Under the pieces are notes generated by a model. That model did not search any database. It worked only from the letters and a program-made list of their open reading frames with translations, and was not told where the DNA came from. 64,000 bases of DNA from a bacterium. GTDB taxonomy: Bacteria; Joyebacterota; Joyebacteria; Joyebacterales; Joyebacteraceae. This document shows positions 15,996 through 25,156 of the stretch, one piece after another; position 1 is the stretch's first letter, and every line of letters starts with the position of its first letter. Where the stretch lies: NCBI GenBank assembly GCA_025774935.1, contig JALGZK010000001.1, positions 84,266 to 148,265 on the forward strand, written 5' to 3'. The position numbers and the translations under genes were made by a program.

Positions 15996-16460
15996 ATGGT
16001 GACGATCCGCCGGGCCTCGACGGCTGAGGACGTGGCGACGGCGCGGTCGCTCGTGGAGGAGTATGCCGCGGCGCTCGCGTTCGGCCTCGAGTTCCAGGAC
16101 TTCGAGCAGGAGCTGGAGGGGTTCCCGGGGGAGTACGGGCCGCCGGCGGGTGCCATTCTGCTCGCCGAACTCGGGGGCGAGGCGCTCGGCTGCGTGTGCC
16201 TGAGGCGTCTCTCCCATGGCGTCTGCGAGATGAAGCGCCTCTATGTGCGCCCGTCGGGCCGTGGGTCAGGAGCCGGTCGGGCGCTGGCGGAGGCGCTGCT
16301 CGAAGAGGGCCGGCGGCTCGGCTATGCGCGCATGCGGCTCGACACGGTCGAAGCCATGAAGGCGGCGAACGCGCTCTACCGATCTCTCGGCTTCCGAGAG
16401 ATCGAACCGTACAGGGCGAATCCAATCGAGGGAGCGACGTTCTTCGAGCGGGACCTGTGA
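15996..16460 (+). CDS. GNAT family N-acetyltransferase
   Basis: A 154-residue acetyltransferase. The motif A loop is MKRLYVRPSGRGSGAGRALAE (R-G-x-G-x-G/A), followed by the ARMRLDTVEAMKAANALYRSLGF motif B segment with the typical LYRSLGF turn and a final FFERDL strand. The target is unknown. It is tightly linked to the hotdog thioesterase gene downstream. Confidence 0.88.
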   Translation: MVTIRRASTAEDVATARSLVEEYAAALAFGLEFQDFEQELEGFPGEYGPPAGAILLAELGGEALGCVCLRRLSHGVCEMKRLYVRPSGRGSGAGRALAEALLEEGRRLGYARMRLDTVEAMKAANALYRSLGFREIEPYRANPIEGATFFERDL

Positions 16461-16515
16461 CCGCGGACCTCTCTTGTGGAGGCCGCGCGGCGGCCGACGG
16501 ACACGAGGACGGGCA

Positions 16516-16989
16516 GTGGCCGACAAGGCGTTCCAGGACTTCTACCCGGGAGACTTCGCGCAGTGCTACGGCTGCGGGAGGTTGAACGAGGACGGTCTTC
16601 AGCTCAAGAGCTACTGGGACGGCGGCGAGACCGTGTGCCGATTCACGCCGCGCCCGTACCACACGGCGGTTCCCGGGTATGTGTACGGTGGCCTCATCGC
16701 ATCCCTCATCGACTGCCACTGCACCGGTACGGCGGCCGCCGCGGCGGCGCGTGCCGAGGACCGCGCGATCGACTCCGATCCCCCGTTCCGGTTCGTGACC
16801 GCGTCGCTCAAGGTCGACTACCTGAAGCCCACGCCGCTCGGTCCAGAGCTGGAGGTCCGGGCGAGGGTCGACGAGATGAAGGGGCGGAAGGTCGTCATGA
16901 GCGCCAGCGTGTCCGCCGAGGGTGAGGTCTGCGCGCGGGGTGAGGTCGTGGCGATCCTCATCCCGGGGAGCCTCGCCGGGGGCGAATAG
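16516..16989 (+). CDS. PaaI-like hotdog-fold thioesterase
   Basis: A 157-residue hotdog protein. After CYGCGRLNEDGLQLKSY, a common N-terminal signature of this subgroup, comes VPGYVYGGLIASLIDCHCTG, the helix carrying the catalytic acid and backbone nucleophile region, then TASLKVDYLKPTPLGPELEV. The family hydrolyses acyl-CoA thioesters. The GTG is preferred over an upstream in-frame ATG because the domain starts shortly after it. Confidence 0.85.
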   Translation: MADKAFQDFYPGDFAQCYGCGRLNEDGLQLKSYWDGGETVCRFTPRPYHTAVPGYVYGGLIASLIDCHCTGTAAAAAARAEDRAIDSDPPFRFVTASLKVDYLKPTPLGPELEVRARVDEMKGRKVVMSASVSAEGEVCARGEVVAILIPGSLAGGE

Positions 16990-17026
16990 AACCGCTGCGA
17001 GCGCGCACCGTTACGGAGAGGGAGGT

Positions 17027-17368
17027 GTGTCTCTGAGGACCGTGATCATCTTGAAAAGCGAGACGTTCGGCGACGCGCCCGAGGAACTGGGCAGCAAGCT
17101 CATGGGATCGTTCCTGCGGAAGCTCTGGGCGTCCGATGAGAAGCCAGACGCGATCGTCTTCTACGGCACGGGCGTCAAGCTCCTCGTGGTCGGCTCGCAC
17201 GTAATGGACGCGCTCGACGGCCTCTTCGACGCGGGCGTCGACCTCGTCGCATGCGGGACGTGCGCCGGGTACTTCAAGATCAGGGACGCGATAGCGGTAG
17301 GACGCGTGAGCGACATGCCCGAGATCATCTCGATCGTCATGGGGGCCGATAAGGTCGTGACGATGTAG
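17027..17368 (+). CDS. DsrE-family protein, YedF C-terminal-domain type
   Basis: A 113-residue single DsrE-like domain. LKSETFGDAPEELGSKLMGSF, FYGTGVKLLVVGS, DLVACGTCAGYFKIRD and VGRVSDMPEIISIVMGADKV line up with the C-terminal half of the YedF family, whose genes often accompany selenium metabolism. In full-length YedF a TusA-like domain precedes this part; it is absent here. The CGTC cysteines are the probable sulfur or selenium carriers. The position about 2.5 kb from the candidate seleno-rhodanese is suggestive. The GTG start has GGAGAG six bases upstream. Confidence 0.72.
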   Translation: MSLRTVIILKSETFGDAPEELGSKLMGSFLRKLWASDEKPDAIVFYGTGVKLLVVGSHVMDALDGLFDAGVDLVACGTCAGYFKIRDAIAVGRVSDMPEIISIVMGADKVVTM

Positions 17369-17404
17369 GCAGAGGCCGCGCGGGCGGCCGAGGGGGATAC
17401 GCAC

Positions 17405-17872
17405 ATGACCACGAGGACGAAGGTCCTGCTGTTGGCTGCGCTGGCCGCCATCGCCGTCGCTTGCGGAGGGTGCGCCGCGGGCTCGGAGCGCTTCGTGGCG
17501 CAGGACGCGGGGTTCTGGATGGGGCTCTGGCACGGCCTCATTATCATCATCACGTTCATCATCAGCCTCTTCAGCGACACCGTTCGGATCTACGAGTCGC
17601 ACAACACCGGAGCGCTCTACGATCTCGGATACGTCATCGGCGTCATGATCGCGCTCGGTGGCTCGTGTCGGCAGACATTGAGGACGCGCCGCAAGAAGCG
17701 ACAGCGGGAGAAGGAGTGGGAGGAGATCGCCGAGCGCGTCGAGAAGAAGGTGCGGAAGGGCGTGAAGGCCTGGCTGGACGAGACGGAGAAGGAAGACCGC
17801 GAGTGGGAGGAGATCGCGTCGAAGATCGAGGCCAGGATCAAGCGCGAGCTCTCCGATTGGGGCGACGAGTAG
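17405..17872 (+). CDS. Conserved lipoprotein/membrane protein with C-terminal coiled coil
   Basis: A 155-residue protein. Its N-terminal hydrophobic signal ends in VACGGC, a probable lipobox. It then shows the pattern GFWMGLWHGLIIIITFIISLF...IYESHNTGALYDLGYVIGV, recognisable from a widespread family of small bacterial lipoprotein or membrane proteins of unknown role. Residues 95-155 are a highly charged helix, probably coiled coil (EWEEIAERVEKKVRKG), which is longer than usual. No biochemical function is known to me. Confidence 0.6.
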   Translation: MTTRTKVLLLAALAAIAVACGGCAAGSERFVAQDAGFWMGLWHGLIIIITFIISLFSDTVRIYESHNTGALYDLGYVIGVMIALGGSCRQTLRTRRKKRQREKEWEEIAERVEKKVRKGVKAWLDETEKEDREWEEIASKIEARIKRELSDWGDE

Positions 17873-17997
17873 CCGCCTCGAGTGTGGGGGGTGTAGATCG
17901 GCGTTAATCGCTCCCTTCGCGCCGGGTGTCCGATACTGCGTGAGTCACTGAGGAGATGCATGGGGGCCTCGCGCGGACCCCGGGAAAGGGGAAGGCT

Positions 17998-18378
17998 ATG
18001 GAGAAGCACATCACCCTCCTCGGCGTGCTGCACATCGTGTACCACGCCCTGGGGCTGCTCATCGGTGTCCTCATCGTCAGCCTCCTGGGCTGGATCGTCC
18101 ACTTCGTCGGAGAGCCTGAGGTGTCTTCGATCCTGGGGATGGTCATGAGCATCATCGCGTTCTTCATGATCGTCATCTCGGTCCCGGGGATCATCGCCGG
18201 GATCGGGCTCGTGAAGAGGCGCCCCTGGTCCCGCATCCTGGCGCTCGTGATCGGGATCATCGACCTCCTCGACATCCCGCTCGGGACCGCCCTCGGCGTG
18301 TACACGATCTGGGTGCTCATGAGCGACGAATCGGTTCCCCTGTTCCCGTCCCAGCCGCAGGTCCAGGCCAGTTCATAG
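17998..18378 (+). CDS. Small four-helix membrane protein
   Basis: A 126-residue integral membrane protein with hydrophobic helices around residues 5-30, 40-65, 68-85 and 90-110. PGIIAGIGLVKRRPWSRILA in the middle is a motif common to small DUF4064-like membrane proteins. The function is unknown. The ATG follows GGAAAGGGGAAGG. A large hairpin lies just downstream, before glnS. Confidence 0.6.
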   Translation: MEKHITLLGVLHIVYHALGLLIGVLIVSLLGWIVHFVGEPEVSSILGMVMSIIAFFMIVISVPGIIAGIGLVKRRPWSRILALVIGIIDLLDIPLGTALGVYTIWVLMSDESVPLFPSQPQVQASS

Positions 18379-18409
18379 CCTGGTAGCCGCGCGGGGTGGA
18401 TGACGTTTC

Positions 18410-18448
18410 GAAGGCCGGTCATCCGGGCTCTGCCCGGGGCCGGCCTTC
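18410..18448 (+). terminator. Nested hairpin terminator upstream of glnS
   Basis: The outer arms GAAGGCCGG and CCGGCCTTC enclose an inner CCGGGC-TCT-GCCCGG hairpin. The structure is strong and well placed between two genes, but the following CCTGTCTTG has only a poor T-run. Confidence 0.5.
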
Positions 18449-18453
18449 CTGTC

Positions 18454-18482
18454 TTGAAGTGGCCCTCCGGCCGCGATAGAAT
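18454..18482 (+). promoter_or_regulatory. Candidate sigma-70 promoter of glnS
   Basis: TTGAAG and TAGAAT are separated by 17 bases, directly after the upstream terminator-like hairpin. The expected start leaves a leader of about 55 bases before the glnS ATG. Confidence 0.6.
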
Positions 18483-18543
18483 CCGCGGAGACCGGCCGAC
18501 CGCGCCGGCTTCCCTGAACGCGACACGCGAAGGAACTCACACC

Positions 18544-20238
18544 ATGGCGACACACGAGAGAGCCGAGGGGCTCGATTTCGTCCGCACGAAGGTCGCGGAG
18601 GACACTCGCACCGGGAGATACGACGGGCGGGTCCACACGCGCTTTCCGCCGGAACCGAACGGCTATCTGCACATCGGCCACGCGAAGGCGTTCAACCTGA
18701 ACTTCTCGATCGCGGAGGAGTTCGGGGGCCTCTGCAATCTCCGATTCGACGACACGAACCCGACCGCCGAGGAGACCGAGTACGTCGAGTCGATCATGGA
18801 GGACATCCACTGGCTCGGCTACGATTGGGGCGACCGCCTCTTCTACGCGTCGGACTACTTCCAGCAGCTCTACGACTACGCCGTCGATCTCATCCGGCGG
18901 GGGAAGGCGTACGTCTGCGACCTCTGTCCCGATGACATCCGCGCCTACCGGGGGACCCTCACGGAGCCCGGGAAGAACAGCCCCTACCGCGACCGGACGA
19001 TCGAGGAGAACCTCGACCTGTTCGAGCGCATGAGGGCAGGGGAGTTCCCTGACGGCGCGCGGACGCTCCGCGCGAAGATCGACATGTCGTCGCCGAACAT
19101 CAACCTCCGCGATCCGGTCATCTACCGCATCATCCACGCCGAGCACCACCGGACCGGAGACAAGTGGTGCATCTACCCCATGTACGACTGGGCGCACGGT
19201 CTGTCCGATTCCATCGAGGGTGTCACACACTCGATCTGCTCGATCGAGTTCGAGGACCACCGCCCGCTCTACGACTGGTTCCTCGATGCGCTCGAGGTCT
19301 ATCACCCGCAGCAGATCGAGTTCGCCCGGCTCTACGTGAGCCGCTTGATCCTGTCGAAGAGGAAGCTCCTCCAGGTCGTGGCCCGGGGGCACGTCGACGG
19401 GTGGGACGACCCGAGGATGCCGACCCTCGCGGGCCTGCGCCGGCGCGGATATACCCCGGAGTCGATCCGGGAGTTCATGAGGCGCGTCGGGGTGGCGAAG
19501 ACCGACAGCGAGATCGACGTCGCCCTCCTCGAGCACTGCGTGAGGGAGGACCTCAACGCGCAGGCGCCGCGGGTGATGGCGGTGCTGAACCCGCTCCGCG
19601 TGATCATCGAGAACTACCCGGAGGGCCAGGTGGAGGAGTTCGAGGCGGTGAACAACCCCGAGGACCCCGAAGCCGGCTCGCGCACGCTCCCGTTCTCCCG
19701 CGTCGTCTACATCGAGCGCGAGGACTTCGAGGAGGATCCTCCGAAGAAGTTCTTCCGGCTGGCGCCCGGCCGCGAGGTGCGTCTCAAGCACGCGTATTTC
19801 GTGCGCTGCAAGAGCGTCGTGAAGGACGAGTCGACAGGCGAGATCCTCGAGCTCCGCTGCACTTACGATCCCGAGACCAAGGGCGGCGACGCTCCCGACG
19901 GGCGCAGGGTAAAGGGGACGCTCCACTGGGTGTCGGCGGAGCACGCGGTCGACGCAGAGGTGCGGATCCTCGACTACCTCCTGCGAGAGCCCGACCCGGA
20001 GAGAGACGCCGGGGCGGAGCTCGACGATCTCATCAACCCGACCTCACGGACCGTGCTCACGGGCTGCAAGGTCGAGCCGAGCCTCGCGGACGCTCCACCG
20101 GGCGGTCGCTACCAGTTCCTGCGTCAGGGCTACTTCTGCGCCGACAGCGTCGACTCGAAGCCGGGGGCGCCGGTCTTCAACAGGACGGTGTCGCTCCGGG
20201 ACACCTGGGCGAAGATCGCGAAGGCGGGCGGCAGGTAG
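18544..20238 (+). CDS. glnS: Glutaminyl-tRNA synthetase
   Basis: This 564-residue class Ic synthetase charges tRNA-Gln with glutamine. The ATP-binding HIGH motif sits in [16 protein letters not shown] at residues 43-46 and the KMSKS equivalent is LILSKRKL near residue 270. The C-terminal anticodon-binding beta-barrel region ([24 protein letters not shown]) is present. The PPEPNGY form and the beta-barrel separate it from GluRS. The length equals that of E. coli GlnRS, so no extra YqeY domain is appended. Direct GlnRS is not universal in bacteria; its presence implies this lineage need not make Gln-tRNA by transamidation. Confidence 0.96.
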   Translation: MATHERAEGLDFVRTKVAEDTRTGRYDGRVHTRFPPEPNGYLHIGHAKAFNLNFSIAEEFGGLCNLRFDDTNPTAEETEYVESIMEDIHWLGYDWGDRLFYASDYFQQLYDYAVDLIRRGKAYVCDLCPDDIRAYRGTLTEPGKNSPYRDRTIEENLDLFERMRAGEFPDGARTLRAKIDMSSPNINLRDPVIYRIIHAEHHRTGDKWCIYPMYDWAHGLSDSIEGVTHSICSIEFEDHRPLYDWFLDALEVYHPQQIEFARLYVSRLILSKRKLLQVVARGHVDGWDDPRMPTLAGLRRRGYTPESIREFMRRVGVAKTDSEIDVALLEHCVREDLNAQAPRVMAVLNPLRVIIENYPEGQVEEFEAVNNPEDPEAGSRTLPFSRVVYIEREDFEEDPPKKFFRLAPGREVRLKHAYFVRCKSVVKDESTGEILELRCTYDPETKGGDAPDGRRVKGTLHWVSAEHAVDAEVRILDYLLREPDPERDAGAELDDLINPTSRTVLTGCKVEPSLADAPPGGRYQFLRQGYFCADSVDSKPGAPVFNRTVSLRDTWAKIAKAGGR

Positions 20239-20261
20239 GCGGCGTCCCGCGGGGTGGCACA

Positions 20262-20822
20262 GTGGAAGCTCGCGTCTCAAGAGAGGACCTCGCTCGCGTC
20301 GCCGTCATCGGAACGAGCTGCGCGGGAAAGACGTGGACGGCCTCGCGACTCGGGGAGATCCTGGGGTCGAAGCATCTCGAGCTGGACGCGATGTACTGGG
20401 GCCCGGAGTGGGCGGAGTGTCCGGCCGAGGAGTTCCGCAGGAAGGTGAGCGCAGAGCTCGACTGCGACCGCTGGGTCGTCGACGGGAACTACCGGGTGGT
20501 GCGGGACCTCGTCTGGGACAGAGCGACCGCGGTCGTGTGGCTGAACTACGCGTTCCCGCTCGTCTTCGGGCGAGCGGTCAGACGGACCGCGCGGAGGGTG
20601 GCCACCGGGGAGAGGATCTTCTCCGGGAATCGGGAGACCTTTCGGGCCGGGTTCCTGAGCAGGGACGCGATTCCCTGGTGGGTCGTGAGGACGTTCAGAC
20701 GCCGGAAGCGCGAGTACGCCGCGCTCCTTGCCGACCGGACGGGTCCGGGGTTCGCGGTGATCGAGCTCAGGCATCCTCGTGACGCGGACGAGTTTCTCAG
20801 GTCACTCACGTCCGTGTCGTGA
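20262..20822 (+). CDS. FlaR/topology-modulation-like P-loop kinase
   Basis: A 186-residue P-loop NTPase. The Walker A sequence is VIGTSCAGKT near the N-terminus, followed by LGSKHLELDAMYWGPEW, the acceptor-binding block typical of the adenylate-kinase-related FlaR/topology-modulation proteins. VVDGNYRVVRDLVWDRA and the VVWLNYAFPLVFGRAVRRT segment also fit. The substrate of these small kinases is unknown. GTG is the first plausible start after glnS. Confidence 0.78.
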   Translation: MEARVSREDLARVAVIGTSCAGKTWTASRLGEILGSKHLELDAMYWGPEWAECPAEEFRRKVSAELDCDRWVVDGNYRVVRDLVWDRATAVVWLNYAFPLVFGRAVRRTARRVATGERIFSGNRETFRAGFLSRDAIPWWVVRTFRRRKREYAALLADRTGPGFAVIELRHPRDADEFLRSLTSVS

Positions 20823-20869
20823 GACTCCGAGTCGAGAGGCCGGGCGGCCGGCCTCGGGAGGAGGTACGG

Positions 20870-21277
20870 ATGGCTTCGATCAGAAAGGCGCTGCTCTTCG
20901 GATTCCTCGTGTGGCTCATCCCGTTCGTTGTCGCGTTCGCGGTCTTCCCGTTCCGTGAGGCCAACCGCGCGCTCTTCGAATCGATCATGGCGGTGATCCT
21001 CGCCGTGGCGACGGTCGTGTTCGGGCTCCTCTACATGCGGGGAGTGACGAGGCGGTTCGTCGTCGAGGGGATCCTGATCGGCGCCATCTGGTACGCGATG
21101 AGCGTCGCGATCGACGCCCCGCTCATGCTGCTGGGCGGTCCGATGAAGATGGGCTTCGGGGAGTACATGGCCGACATCGGACTCACGTACCTCATGATCC
21201 CGGCGGTCACGATAGGCCTCGGTTTCGCCGCAGCGAGGGCCGTGCGGGCGGCCTCGCGTGAGGCGGCGGCCGACTGA
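20870..21277 (+). CDS. Small multi-pass membrane protein
   Basis: A 135-residue protein with about four hydrophobic helices (residues 7-28, 38-57, 65-85 and 100-125) and a charged REANR loop after the first. The family is not recognised. The ATG has an ideal GGGAGGAGG ribosome binding site; an earlier in-frame GTG overlapping the kinase stop codon is less likely. Confidence 0.55.
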   Translation: MASIRKALLFGFLVWLIPFVVAFAVFPFREANRALFESIMAVILAVATVVFGLLYMRGVTRRFVVEGILIGAIWYAMSVAIDAPLMLLGGPMKMGFGEYMADIGLTYLMIPAVTIGLGFAAARAVRAASREAAAD

Positions 21278-21314
21278 GTCGCCGGACGCTGTGGGTCAGG
21301 CGTTTGGAGAACAC

Positions 21315-22055
21315 GTGGCGTTCTATTCCGACTTCGCTGAGTACTACGACGCCGTCTTCCCACTGGAGGAGGACGTGCTCGCATACCTCGCGAGCTACCT
21401 CGCGAGCGGGAGCCGGCGCGTCCTCGACGTCGGGTGCGGGACGGGCGATTTCTGCGGGCGGTTCGCGGCGATGGGGCTGGAGGCGGTCGGGGTCGACGTC
21501 GACCCGAAGATGATCGAGGCGGCGCGCAGGCGGTATCCGGATGCGACCTTCGAGATCATGGACATGCTCGAGGTCGGGAGGCTGGAACCTCCCTTCGACA
21601 TGGCCTACTGCATCGGGAACGTCGCAGCGCACATCCCGCAGGACGCGCTCCCGCGGTTCCTAGCGGACGTGGCCGCGCTCCTCGGCCCCGGTTCTCCCTG
21701 GCTCCTTCAGACAGTGAACTGGGACTACGTCCTCGGACTCGAGACGTTCGAGTTCCCCGACACGCACGTGGAGATGCCGCTCGCGGAAGGCGCGAAGGAC
21801 GCGCGCGAGGTGGTGTTCTCGAGACGCTACGAGAGCATCGCCGAGGAGCGACTCCACTTCCTGACGAGGCTCACGGAGGACGGCGAGACGGTGTTCGAGG
21901 GGGACGTCTGGCTTCATCCCGTGAGACGCGACGAGTACGTCCGAATCCACGAGGGTTCGGGCTTCACCCTCCTCGGTCACTTCGCCAACTTCCGGCGGGA
22001 CCCCTTCGTGTCTGACCGGCAGTCTTCGAGCGTGTACGCGTTCCGCCGGCTCTGA
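21315..22055 (+). CDS. Class I SAM-dependent methyltransferase
   Basis: A 246-residue methyltransferase. It opens with FYSDFAEYYDAVFP, a usual N-terminus for this group, and has SAM motif I VLDVGCGTGDF, acidic GVDVDPKMIE, and motif IV MAYCIGNVAAHI. The substrate is unknown. GTG 21315 has GGAG six bases upstream; in-frame GTGs at 21258 (inside the previous gene) and 21291 have no ribosome binding site. Confidence 0.82.
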   Translation: MAFYSDFAEYYDAVFPLEEDVLAYLASYLASGSRRVLDVGCGTGDFCGRFAAMGLEAVGVDVDPKMIEAARRRYPDATFEIMDMLEVGRLEPPFDMAYCIGNVAAHIPQDALPRFLADVAALLGPGSPWLLQTVNWDYVLGLETFEFPDTHVEMPLAEGAKDAREVVFSRRYESIAEERLHFLTRLTEDGETVFEGDVWLHPVRRDEYVRIHEGSGFTLLGHFANFRRDPFVSDRQSSSVYAFRRL

Positions 22056-22131
22056 CGGGTGTGAACAGCCTCGCCCTCCGCGCGGCCACCCGTTCCGTGC
22101 GTTCGTCACCGGGCGCGCGAGGAGGTGCCCC

Positions 22132-22944
22132 ATGCGACTGCCCTTCTACCAGGCCGACGCATTCACGAACGAGCTCTTCCGCGGAAATCCCGCGGGCGTC
22201 GTCATGCTCGACGAGGAGCTGCCGGAAGCGACGATGCAGTCGATCGCGGCCGAGAACAACGTCTCCGAGACGGCGTTCGTCATCCGGGGAGTGGAGCCGC
22301 TCCGGCTCCGCTGGTTCACGCCGAAGATCGAGGTCGACCTCTGCGGCCACGCCACACTCGCGACGGCGTGCGTGCTCTTCAAGAGGAAGCGCGCGGGCGA
22401 CGACGCGCTCACGTTCACATCGCAGAGCGGGCTCCTCACCGTCGTCCGAGATGGGGACGATTTGATGATGGACTTCCCGGCGCGACAGGGGACGCCCGTG
22501 GCCGCGAGCGACGAGCTCGTGGCGGCCCTGGGCGCGAGACCAGGAGAGGTGGTGTCGAGCAACAGCCTCATGGCCGTCTTCGAGACCCAGGCGGACGTCG
22601 CGGCGCTCAGACCGGACTTCGAGAAGATCAAGGCGCTCGACGCGCTCGGCGTGATCGCGACCGCGCCGGGAGACGACGCGGACTTCGTGTCACGGTTCTT
22701 CGTGCCGAAGACCGGCATCCCCGAGGACCCGGTGACGGGCTCGACCCACACGACCCTGACGCCGTACTGGTCCGAGCGCCTCGGGAAGAAGAGCCTCCGG
22801 GCTCTCCAGATCTCCGAGCGCGGCGGTGAGATCCTCTGCGAGGACAGGGGAGAGCGGGTGGGTATCGGTGGGCGGGTCGTGATCTACCTCGTGGGCGAGA
22901 TCGAGGTGGGTGGGACGCCCGGCTGTCACGGGCCCGACGCATGA
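22132..22944 (+). CDS. PhzF family isomerase/epimerase
   Basis: A 270-residue protein with the two-lobed diaminopimelate-epimerase fold of PhzF. It has the start QADAFTNELFRGNPAGVVML, the catalytic glutamate in NNVSETAFV near residue 46, DLCGHATLATA and GIPEDPVTGSTHTT. PhzF isomerises dihydrohydroxyanthranilate in phenazine synthesis, but most family members lie outside phenazine clusters, as here, and their reaction is unknown. Confidence 0.9.
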   Translation: MRLPFYQADAFTNELFRGNPAGVVMLDEELPEATMQSIAAENNVSETAFVIRGVEPLRLRWFTPKIEVDLCGHATLATACVLFKRKRAGDDALTFTSQSGLLTVVRDGDDLMMDFPARQGTPVAASDELVAALGARPGEVVSSNSLMAVFETQADVAALRPDFEKIKALDALGVIATAPGDDADFVSRFFVPKTGIPEDPVTGSTHTTLTPYWSERLGKKSLRALQISERGGEILCEDRGERVGIGGRVVIYLVGEIEVGGTPGCHGPDA

Positions 22945-23050
22945 GCGCTGTCGAAACCCCGACCCGGGATGAGTGGCGGCACCGAATGGAGACACAACAC
23001 AGGCAGGCGGAAGAGCGAACGGCCGCCCGGACGGAACACGGAGGAGACAC

Positions 23051-24196
23051 GTGAAAGAGAGCATCAAGGCGAGGACGGTCTACACGGGCAGGAAGGTCGT
23101 GAAGGACTCGTACGTCGTCTTCGACGGCGCGAAGCTGGACGGCGTCTCGAAGACGAAGAAGGGAAAGGTCATTGGGGAGTGCAGCGTCGTCACACCGGCG
23201 TTCATCGACCCGCACAGCCACATCGGCATGTTCCGTTCCGGCGAGCCGAGCGCTGAGGGCGAGGGCAACGAGCAGATGGAGGCGCTCATGGCGCTTCCGG
23301 ACGCGCTCGACTCCGTCCAGATGGACGACATGGCATTCAAGGACGCGATCGAGCTCGGTGTTCTCTACTCGTGCGTCGTGCCGGGCAGCGGGAACATCAT
23401 CGGCGGACTCTCGGCGGTGATCCGGCACTACGCGAAGAACACCTCTGACGCCATGTTCACGCGCTCGGGTGTCAAGGCGGCGTTCGGGTACAACCCGATG
23501 TCGACCGTCGAGTGGAAGGGCAAGCGGCCGTCGACCCGCATGGGAGCGATAGCGATCCTCCGAGCGAAGCTGGATGAAGTGAAGCGCAAGGTCGAGAAGC
23601 GCAGGAGGGCCACCGGCAAGAAGAAGGAGGAGGTCACGTTTTCCGCGGAGGAGGCGATCCTGCGTGACGTGCTCGCGCGGAAGCTCAGGCTCCGCGTCCA
23701 CGTCCACAAGATCGACGACATCGCGACCCTCCTCCGGATCGTCGATGAGTTCAATCTCGACGTCACGGTGGAGCACGCGTCCGACGTGCACGAGCCCGAG
23801 ATCTTCCAGGCCCTTGCCAAGAGGAAGATCCCGGTCTTGTTCGGTCCCATCGACGCTTTCGCATACAAGGTCGAGCTCAAGCACGAGAACTGGCGGAACG
23901 TGAAGCACCTCATCGAGTCGGGCGTTGAATACGGCCTGATGACGGACCATCCGGTCTGCGCGGCGCGGCAGCTCTTCTACCAGACGCGGTGGTTCACGCG
24001 GCTCGGCCTCTCCAAGCAGGAAGCCGTCGAGCTCGTGACTCGGAAGAACGCGGAGATCCTCGGCATCGACAAGGAACTCGGAACGCTCGAGCGGGGGAAA
24101 TGGGCGTCGTTCGCGTGCTGGAACGGGGATCCGTTCGACGTGACGGCATACCCGACGGCCGTCTACGGGGAAGGCGAGCTCCTGTTCGCGGAATAG
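23051..24196 (+). CDS. Amidohydrolase (imidazolonepropionase-like)
   Basis: A 381-residue metal-dependent hydrolase of the amidohydrolase superfamily. The metal-binding HxH is in FIDPHSHIGMF, later histidines are in RLRVHVHKIDD and DVTVEHASDVHE, and the last acid is in YGLMTDHPVCA. The composite beta domain is split between residues 1-50 and the C-terminal LERGKWASFACWNGDPF. It belongs to the imidazolonepropionase/HutI-related branch, but there are no hut genes nearby, so the substrate is open. The GTG start follows ACGGAGGAG. Confidence 0.82.
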   Translation: MKESIKARTVYTGRKVVKDSYVVFDGAKLDGVSKTKKGKVIGECSVVTPAFIDPHSHIGMFRSGEPSAEGEGNEQMEALMALPDALDSVQMDDMAFKDAIELGVLYSCVVPGSGNIIGGLSAVIRHYAKNTSDAMFTRSGVKAAFGYNPMSTVEWKGKRPSTRMGAIAILRAKLDEVKRKVEKRRRATGKKKEEVTFSAEEAILRDVLARKLRLRVHVHKIDDIATLLRIVDEFNLDVTVEHASDVHEPEIFQALAKRKIPVLFGPIDAFAYKVELKHENWRNVKHLIESGVEYGLMTDHPVCAARQLFYQTRWFTRLGLSKQEAVELVTRKNAEILGIDKELGTLERGKWASFACWNGDPFDVTAYPTAVYGEGELLFAE

Positions 24197-24200
24197 CGAG

Positions 24201-24220
24201 CGCCGCGGAGAGGCGCGGCG
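24201..24220 (+). terminator. Hairpin after the amidohydrolase gene
   Basis: CGCCGCG and CGCGGCG form a 7-bp GC-only stem with a six-base loop just after the stop codon. It lacks a T-run, so termination is uncertain. Confidence 0.35.
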
Positions 24221-24264
24221 GTAGGCAGTAGCGGAAGGCGGGGACGGAGGGGAGGGGGGCGAGC

Positions 24265-25134
24265 GTGGCGGACCTCCGGACAGGCACGTGCAGCTGGAAG
24301 TACCCATCGTGGGCGGGCATCGTCTACTCGGCTCCAAAGGGGATCGACTACCTTGCCGAGTACGCGCGGCGCTACGACACGGTCGAGGTCGACCAGTGGT
24401 TCTGGTCGCTCTTCCCCGGGGCGCGGCCGAAGCTCCCGAACCCGGCCGACGTCCGCGCGTACCGGGCCGCCGTGCCCGACGGCTTCCGCTTCACGGTCAA
24501 GATCCCGAACAGCCTCACGCTGACGCACTACTACGCCCGGGGGAAGGACGCGCCTCTCGTAGAGAACCCGTCGTTCCTCTCTCACGAGCTTCTGACCGAG
24601 TTCCTGAGCAGGCTCGAGCCGATACACGACACGCTCGGTCCACTCATGTTCCAGTTCGAGTACCTCAACAGGAAGAAGATGGCGTCGCAGGCGGCGTTCC
24701 TGGACGCCATCGGGGAGTTCGTCGCGGGGCTCCCAAGCGGGTTCCGGTTCGGGGTGGAAATCCGGAACCCCAACTACCTCGACGATTCGTACTTCGCCTT
24801 CCTGCACCGGACTGGACTGGCGCCGGTCTTCCTCCAGGGCTACTACATGCCGCCCGTGACCGACGTGTTCGAGACGGCGCGGGAGACGCTCGCGGGAGGT
24901 GGCGCGGCCGTCATCAGGCTTCACGGTCCCGACCGGAAGGCGATCGAGAGAGAGACGGGGAAGCGGTGGAACGCGATCGTCGCCCCGAGGGACGAGGAGC
25001 TCAAGGGCATCGCGAGGATGACGAACGAGATCCTGGAGAGCGGCATCGATGTCTACGTGAACGCGAACAACCACTACGAGGGTTCCGCTCCGCTCACGGT
25101 CGAGAGGTTCAGACAGATGCTCCTCGAGGTGTGA
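24265..25134 (+). CDS. DUF72 family protein
   Basis: A 289-residue TIM-barrel-like protein of the DUF72 (YecE) family. TGTCSWKYPSWAG near the start, YDTVEVDQWFWSLF, FRFTVKIPNSLTLTHY, FEYLNRKKM and the C-terminal IDVYVNANNHYEGSAPLT are the conserved blocks. The biochemical role of DUF72 is not established. The GTG follows a strongly purine-rich stretch (GGAGGGGAGGGGGG). Confidence 0.9.
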   Translation: MADLRTGTCSWKYPSWAGIVYSAPKGIDYLAEYARRYDTVEVDQWFWSLFPGARPKLPNPADVRAYRAAVPDGFRFTVKIPNSLTLTHYYARGKDAPLVENPSFLSHELLTEFLSRLEPIHDTLGPLMFQFEYLNRKKMASQAAFLDAIGEFVAGLPSGFRFGVEIRNPNYLDDSYFAFLHRTGLAPVFLQGYYMPPVTDVFETARETLAGGGAAVIRLHGPDRKAIERETGKRWNAIVAPRDEELKGIARMTNEILESGIDVYVNANNHYEGSAPLTVERFRQMLLEV

Positions 25135-25156
25135 GTCCGGAGGAAGGGGTGACGCT

